Assembly (NCBI GenBank): GCA_964464375.1 | Contig: CAYXFU010000073.1 | Coordinates: forward strand, 1 to 8,017 | DNA from: CAIOZA01 sp964464375 | Lineage (GTDB): Bacteria; Bacteroidota; Ignavibacteria; Kapaibacteriales; UBA2268 | DNA: 8,017 nucleotides | Direction of reading: 5' to 3' | Part shown: piece after piece, positions 6,778-8,017 of the stretch | How the letters are laid out: every line of letters begins with the position of its first letter | Numbering within the stretch: position 1 is the first letter of the stretch | Translations under genes and position numbers: made by a program | The notes under the pieces: model-generated | Told to the model about the DNA's origin: nothing | What the model saw: the letters and a program-made list of their open reading frames with translations, nothing else | The model's database searches: none

Positions 6778-7873
6778 ATGTTTGAACCGCAGAAAGACAG
6801 AATATCAGAGCTAGACAACCGTAGCCAGCAATTACGGAGGTTCCTTTGACCTGGATACTAAAGAAGAAAGACTAACCGAACTACAACAGCAGTCCGAGCA
6901 GGACGACCTCTGGAAAGACCAAGCCGCCGCACAAAAAATCATGCAGGAAATATCCGACATCAAAGAATGGGTCTCCATCTGGACTAATGCTAACAATCTT
7001 ATCGAAGATGCCAATGCATTAATCCAGCTTGCCGAAGAAGATAAAGATGAATCATTTGAAGCTGATATTAGTAAGGACATCGATAAAGCCGAAAAAACAA
7101 TGGTAGATCTCGAGCTGAGAAATCTCCTGTCCGGTAAAGATGACGGCAGAAATGCGATTTTGACGATTCACTCCGGTGCAGGCGGAACAGAAGCTCAGGA
7201 CTGGGCAGAAATGCTGTTGAGAATGTACTCACGTTGGGGTGAACGCCATAATTTTCAGGTGTTCCTCACAGAAGAACTCGAAGGTGACGGAGCCGGTATC
7301 AAAATGGGTACAATTGAAATTGTTGGCAAGAATGCTTATGGCTATCTAAAGAGTGAGAGCGGTGTTCATAGATTAGTTCGTATTTCTCCGTTTGACTCAA
7401 ATGCCCGAAGACATACTTCGTTCGCATCTGTGTTTGTATTCCCCGAAGTCGATGACGATGTTGACATCGAGGTTAATCCTGCAGATGTTGAAATGGACAC
7501 ATTTAGAGCTGGCGGCAAGGGCGGACAGAACGTTAATAAGGTTGAAACTGCTGTCAGACTCAGGCATATTCCATCCGGTATAGTTGTTTCCTGCCAACAG
7601 CAGAGATCACAATTCCAGAACCGCGAAAAAGCAATGAAGATGCTGAAATCAAGACTTTACCAGAAGAGACGAGAAGAGGAAGATGCAGAAAAAGCTACGG
7701 TAGAGGGCACAAAAAAGAAAATTGAATGGGGCAGTCAGATACGTTCCTACGTCTTCCAGCCATACACAATGGTTAACGATCACAGAACCGAAAAGAAGCG
7801 CACAGACATACAAGCCATAATGGATGGCGATCTTGATGATTTCATCAAAGCATATTTGTTATTGGGTGAATAA
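6778..7873 (+). CDS. prfB: Peptide chain release factor 2 (programmed +1 frameshift)
   Basis: Release factor 2 reads UGA and UAA stop codons in the ribosome and triggers hydrolysis of the finished peptide. The product is 364 residues if the frame shifts by +1 after codon 23: 6778-6846, then 6848-7873. This is close to the 365 of E. coli RF2. Before the shift it reads MFEPQKDRISEL...RRFL; after it, DLDTKEERLTEL, the normal RF2 N-terminal helices. The stop-recognition tripeptide SPF is at 203-205, and the catalytic GGQ of the peptidyl-transferase loop is at 248-250 in FRAGGKGGQNVNK. SPF rather than PxT separates RF2 from RF1. Calling the gene from the ATG at 6941 would lose 54 residues. No strong ribosome binding site precedes 6778, only GAAGAA. 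Expression is self-regulated through the frameshift: little RF2 means more shifting and more RF2. Confidence 0.95.
6836..6850 (+). promoter_or_regulatory. RF2 programmed frameshift signal
   Basis: An internal Shine-Dalgarno-like GGAGG (6836-6840) is followed after exactly 3 bases by the slippery codon CTT (6844-6846), the in-frame stop TGA (6847-6849) and C (6850). This is the known prfB arrangement: the ribosome pauses at the poorly terminated UGA-C, peptidyl-tRNA slips from CUU to UUU, and GAC is read next in the +1 frame. The 3-base spacer equals that of E. coli. Confidence 0.95.
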
Positions 7874-7892
7874 ACCGATAATATTCGAGAAT

Positions 7893-8017
7893 GTGTGAAA
7901 AGTTATTTGTAGAAGTCATTCTGAACGAAGTGAAGAATCCAGTCCGCATGAATACTAGATGCGCTACGCAGGCCTACGGCTCTCACGGTCGCTTCGCTCC
8001 CTCAGAATGACAGAATC
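7893..8017. repeat. MITE-like palindromic repeat, right copy (inverted, cut by window end)
   Basis: This is the reverse complement of the left copy. 8017-7916 aligns without gaps to 21-122 (about 92 of 102). After a 12-base spacer of equal length in both copies, 7903-7893 matches 135-145 exactly (ACTTTTCACAC). It has its own perfect 9-base arms, TCATTCTGA (7916-7924) and TCAGAATGA (8002-8010). It starts 19 bases after the prfB stop. The far terminal inverted repeat is not visible because the window ends inside the element. Confidence 0.8.

Noticed and set aside
6847..6849. In-frame TGA early in prfB read as a nonsense mutation
   Set aside because: It lies in the exact CTT-TGA-C context with GGAGG upstream, and the +1 frame continues the RF2 protein; it is the known programmed site.
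6832..7597. Short open frames overlapping prfB on both strands
   Set aside because: They are low-complexity or Ser-rich shadows of the RF2 coding sequence.
6941..7873. prfB starting at the ATG at 6941
   Set aside because: This would remove 54 N-terminal residues that match RF2, and no ribosome binding site precedes that ATG.

Overview
The window suggests a bacterium of the FCB superphylum, most likely the Bacteroidota / Ignavibacteria / Kapabacteria side. The evidence is a secreted metalloprotease with a Por-type (type IX secretion) C-terminal sorting domain, a lipoprotein with two FISUMP domains, AT-rich intergenic DNA, weak or absent Shine-Dalgarno sites at some genes, and many short palindromic repeats. 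The lineage is an inference from gene content; no rRNA or full marker set is present.

Layout from left to right. (1) A 138-bp MITE-like repeat (8-145). (2) A small ferritin-like/rubrerythrin-type di-iron protein (242-694, +). (3) A 999-residue secreted zinc metalloprotease with propeptide, HEYGH catalytic centre, beta-rich C-terminal region and T9SS tail (800-3799, +); palindromic repeats sit in frame inside the coding sequence of the tail. (4) A two-gene minus-strand unit, DUF4160 then DUF2442 (4344-3842), a commonly paired, toxin-antitoxin-like couple. The DUF4160 gene carries a +1 frameshift that removes its conserved C-terminus. (5) A minus-strand lipoprotein (6325-4517) made of two tandem TIG/IPT + FISUMP modules. 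(6) A 452-bp intergenic region (6326-6777) holding four related hairpins. (7) prfB for release factor 2 (6778-7873, +), with the classic programmed +1 frameshift at CTT-TGA-C. (8) A second copy of the terminal repeat in inverted orientation (7893-8017), which reaches the window end.

The genes do not form one pathway. The protease is secreted or cell-surface, the FISUMP lipoprotein is predicted to be anchored in the outer envelope, the ferritin-like protein is cytoplasmic and probably linked to iron or oxidative stress, and prfB is housekeeping. I do not see a new multi-gene system. The most notable material is the repeat ecology: one repeat family bracketing the whole window in inverted orientation, a hairpin family with compensatory stem changes, and palindromes that have become part of a protein. 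The two frameshift cases differ: the one in prfB is programmed and functional, while the one in DUF4160 is probably degenerative or a sequence error.
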